A stretch of DNA of 64,000 nucleotides from NCBI RefSeq assembly GCF_038396765.1, contig NZ_CP150096.1:3083001-3147000 (forward strand). Reading direction: 5' to 3'. The stretch's first letter is position 1; every line of letters begins with the position of its first letter. Of this stretch, positions 62,497-64,000 are shown in pieces. Origin of the DNA: Chitinophaga caseinilytica. GTDB taxonomy: Bacteria; Bacteroidota; Bacteroidia; Chitinophagales; Chitinophagaceae. A program made the position numbers and the translations under genes. A model generated the notes under the pieces. That model was not told the origin of the DNA. It saw only the letters and a list, made by a program, of their open reading frames with translations, and made no database searches.

Positions 62497-64000
62497 TCAT
62501 GGCCTGGCAGGCGCCGGATTTTCCCCTGTAAAATGAAACCAGTTCACATCCATATATCCATCTACGCCTTCCTTCGTGGTGCTGAAATTGAACAGCGCAA
62601 ACCGGTTGGCGGTCCACACAAGGCCAAGGTCCATTTTTAACGTATTGCCGAACTGCTGGAAATCGCGTCCATTAATACTGTAGGAGAACGTTGCGAGAAA
62701 TTGCTGATCGGTTGCATGCGCTTTGATCCAGATTTTTGACGGCGCAAATTGCGGGATGCTGTCGATCACTTTGCCGTCGTTCACCATGATGAGCGTATTG
62801 CTACCGGCTTCTTTACGGATGGCGATATAGGCGTACGGAAATTCGAAGATCCCGAAACCTGCCACATTTCCTGGTTTCAGGCCGCTTGCGTCTATTTCGG
62901 CGATGCCTTCCGATGCAGGGCCCTGCACCCTTTGCGTAAGCGTGTTGCGGGCGGTCTTGAGGTCTTCGGCGAAAGAAGCCTTCAGCCGCAGATGCCCTTT
63001 CCGCTCCTTCAACGACCATTTGCTGTTGTCCGGGTTATGGTTCCACTGCCACTGCAATCCCAGTTTCACATGATTGAACTCGTCAGACGTGGCGGGCACC
63101 ACGACGGGAAAATTCTTACCGAGGTCCGGTTTTTTGCCGGATGCGTATCCCTTGCCGTTTTCGCCGAGGATGGGCCAACCGTCTACCCAGTTCACCGGCA
63201 ACAGATGCGGTACCCGGCCGATGGGGCCACGGTCTTGCATGATGATGAACCACCAGTCGCCGTTCTGCAACTGCACCATGCCGCCCTGGTGGAGGCCGTT
63301 GTTGGGATAAGAGCTTTCGTCCTGGTAGATGACTTTGCTTTCGTACGGACCGGTAATGTTTTTGCTGCGCAAACAAACTTGCCATCCCTCCGTACCGCCC
63401 GCGGGGTTGGTGATATAATAATACCCATTGATCTTATACATGTGCGAACCTTCCATGCCATAAGCCGGATAAGGCGCCGTGGAGCCCTCGGGCCGGCGGA
63501 TGCGCCCCCGCCAGATGGGGATCGTATCAAATGGTTGTTTCACCGACAGCGCATCGGCGTTCAGCTCCGTCAGATACAGCGTCCCGGAACCATGCACCAC
63601 GTACACGCGCCCGTTGTCGTCGAAGAACAGGCCCGGGTCGTAGAGGTATTGTGGGAAGATGGTCCGCTTCCAGGGGCCTTTCACATCTTTGGCCACGCAC
63701 ATCGAGAACCGGCCGCTGTCGGCCCCCCAACCATCCGGCGTACAAAAACCGACATAGAAGTTGCCGTTGTGATGCCGGATCGTATTGGCCCAGGAACCGT
63801 TGAGGTACATGGTGCCGCCCTGCATGTCGAATTTCGGGTCGTCGTTATAGCGGTCGAGTGCATAGCCGGCCATTTCCCAGTTCACCAGGTCTTTGGAGCG
63901 GAGGATAGGGCTCCCGGGCACATAGTGCATGCTGGTAGACACGAAGTAGAAATACTCGCCGACGCGGATCACGTCCGGATCGGGCCAGTCGCCCCAGAGG
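62497..64000 (-). CDS. GH43-family glycoside hydrolase, 5' end outside the window
   Basis: The reading frame continues past the right edge: just before the end it reads LWGDWPDPDVIRVGEYFYFV, where the Asp of PDPDV is the general base of GH43. Further motifs are LYDPGLFFDDNGRVYVVHG and, at the general acid, GMEGSHMYKINGYYYITNP, followed by a C-terminal beta-sandwich (FNHVKLGLQWQWNHN onward). The sequence resembles the GH43 xylosidase/arabinofuranosidase group with a concanavalin-like C-terminal domain. About 500 residues are visible. Whether it belongs to the fucosidase locus cannot be told; it is separated from it by the sigma gene. Confidence 0.9.
   Translation of the reverse strand, partial: LWGDWPDPDVIRVGEYFYFVSTSMHYVPGSPILRSKDLVNWEMAGYALDRYNDDPKFDMQGGTMYLNGSWANTIRHHNGNFYVGFCTPDGWGADSGRFSMCVAKDVKGPWKRTIFPQYLYDPGLFFDDNGRVYVVHGSGTLYLTELNADALSVKQPFDTIPIWRGRIRRPEGSTAPYPAYGMEGSHMYKINGYYYITNPAGGTEGWQVCLRSKNITGPYESKVIYQDESSYPNNGLHQGGMVQLQNGDWWFIIMQDRGPIGRVPHLLPVNWVDGWPILGENGKGYASGKKPDLGKNFPVVVPATSDEFNHVKLGLQWQWNHNPDNSKWSLKERKGHLRLKASFAEDLKTARNTLTQRVQGPASEGIAEIDASGLKPGNVAGFGIFEFPYAYIAIRKEAGSNTLIMVNDGKVIDSIPQFAPSKIWIKAHATDQQFLATFSYSINGRDFQQFGNTLKMDLGLVWTANRFALFNFSTTKEGVDGYMDVNWFHFTGENPAPARP

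Overview
The window comes from a high-GC member of the Bacteroidota, most likely Chitinophagaceae (Chitinophaga-like). The basis is three SusC/SusD outer-membrane pairs, ECF sigma/FecR pairs with STN-domain SusC proteins, DUF4369-TlpA thioredoxins, and promoters that fit the Bacteroidota -33 TTTG / -7 TAnnTTTG pattern. I saw no tRNA, rRNA, CRISPR array or insertion sequence.

Layout. (1) 1-4425: small genes of immunity-protein type (SMI1/KNR4-like, DUF1963-like, DUF2314 plus ankyrin) around a divergent promoter carrying repeated TTGTAGAC boxes. (2) 4475-9243: a SusD/SusC pair on the minus strand. (3) 9937-22226: a sigma-FecR-SusC-SusD locus continuing into a lipoprotein that resembles a metallohydrolase but has lost its HExxH motif, a Prc-type S41 protease and two TlpA-like thioredoxins. 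(4) 22234-24812: an SDR, an AraC-type regulator, a Crp/Fnr regulator and an OsmC protein. (5) 25279-26751: two small proteins sharing one domain. (6) 26805-29048: an operon of a divergent SDR, an ECF sigma factor with a Cys-rich tail, and a DUF3237 protein. (7) 29262-32390: a secreted LamG-endonuclease/phosphatase-fold protein and a GH32 fructan hydrolase. (8) 32530-52874: a roughly 20 kb minus-strand array of seven large genes, the most unusual part of the window. (9) 53092-64000: a fucose-type utilisation locus (sigma, FecR, SusC, SusD, GH29 fucosidase), a hypothetical gene, and a GH43 gene cut by the right edge.

The array in (8) is the candidate undescribed system. Its first two genes are tandem paralogues that look like the stand-alone dehydratase (DUF4135-type) half of LanM lanthipeptide synthetases. 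All kinase and elimination residues known from CylM appear to be kept, but there is no LanC cyclase domain. They are followed by giant proteins without signal peptides: 1585 aa with about six internal repeats, 717 aa, 1353 aa, a roughly 1180 aa beta-propeller protein now split by a one-base frameshift, and 346 aa. One gene pair overlaps as ATGA, others are 3-30 bp apart, and a perfect 12-bp hairpin closes the array. No lanthipeptide precursor, cyclase or transporter is visible, so the kinase/lyase-like enzymes may act on the large proteins themselves. That is inference. The gene layout and motif conservation are seen directly.
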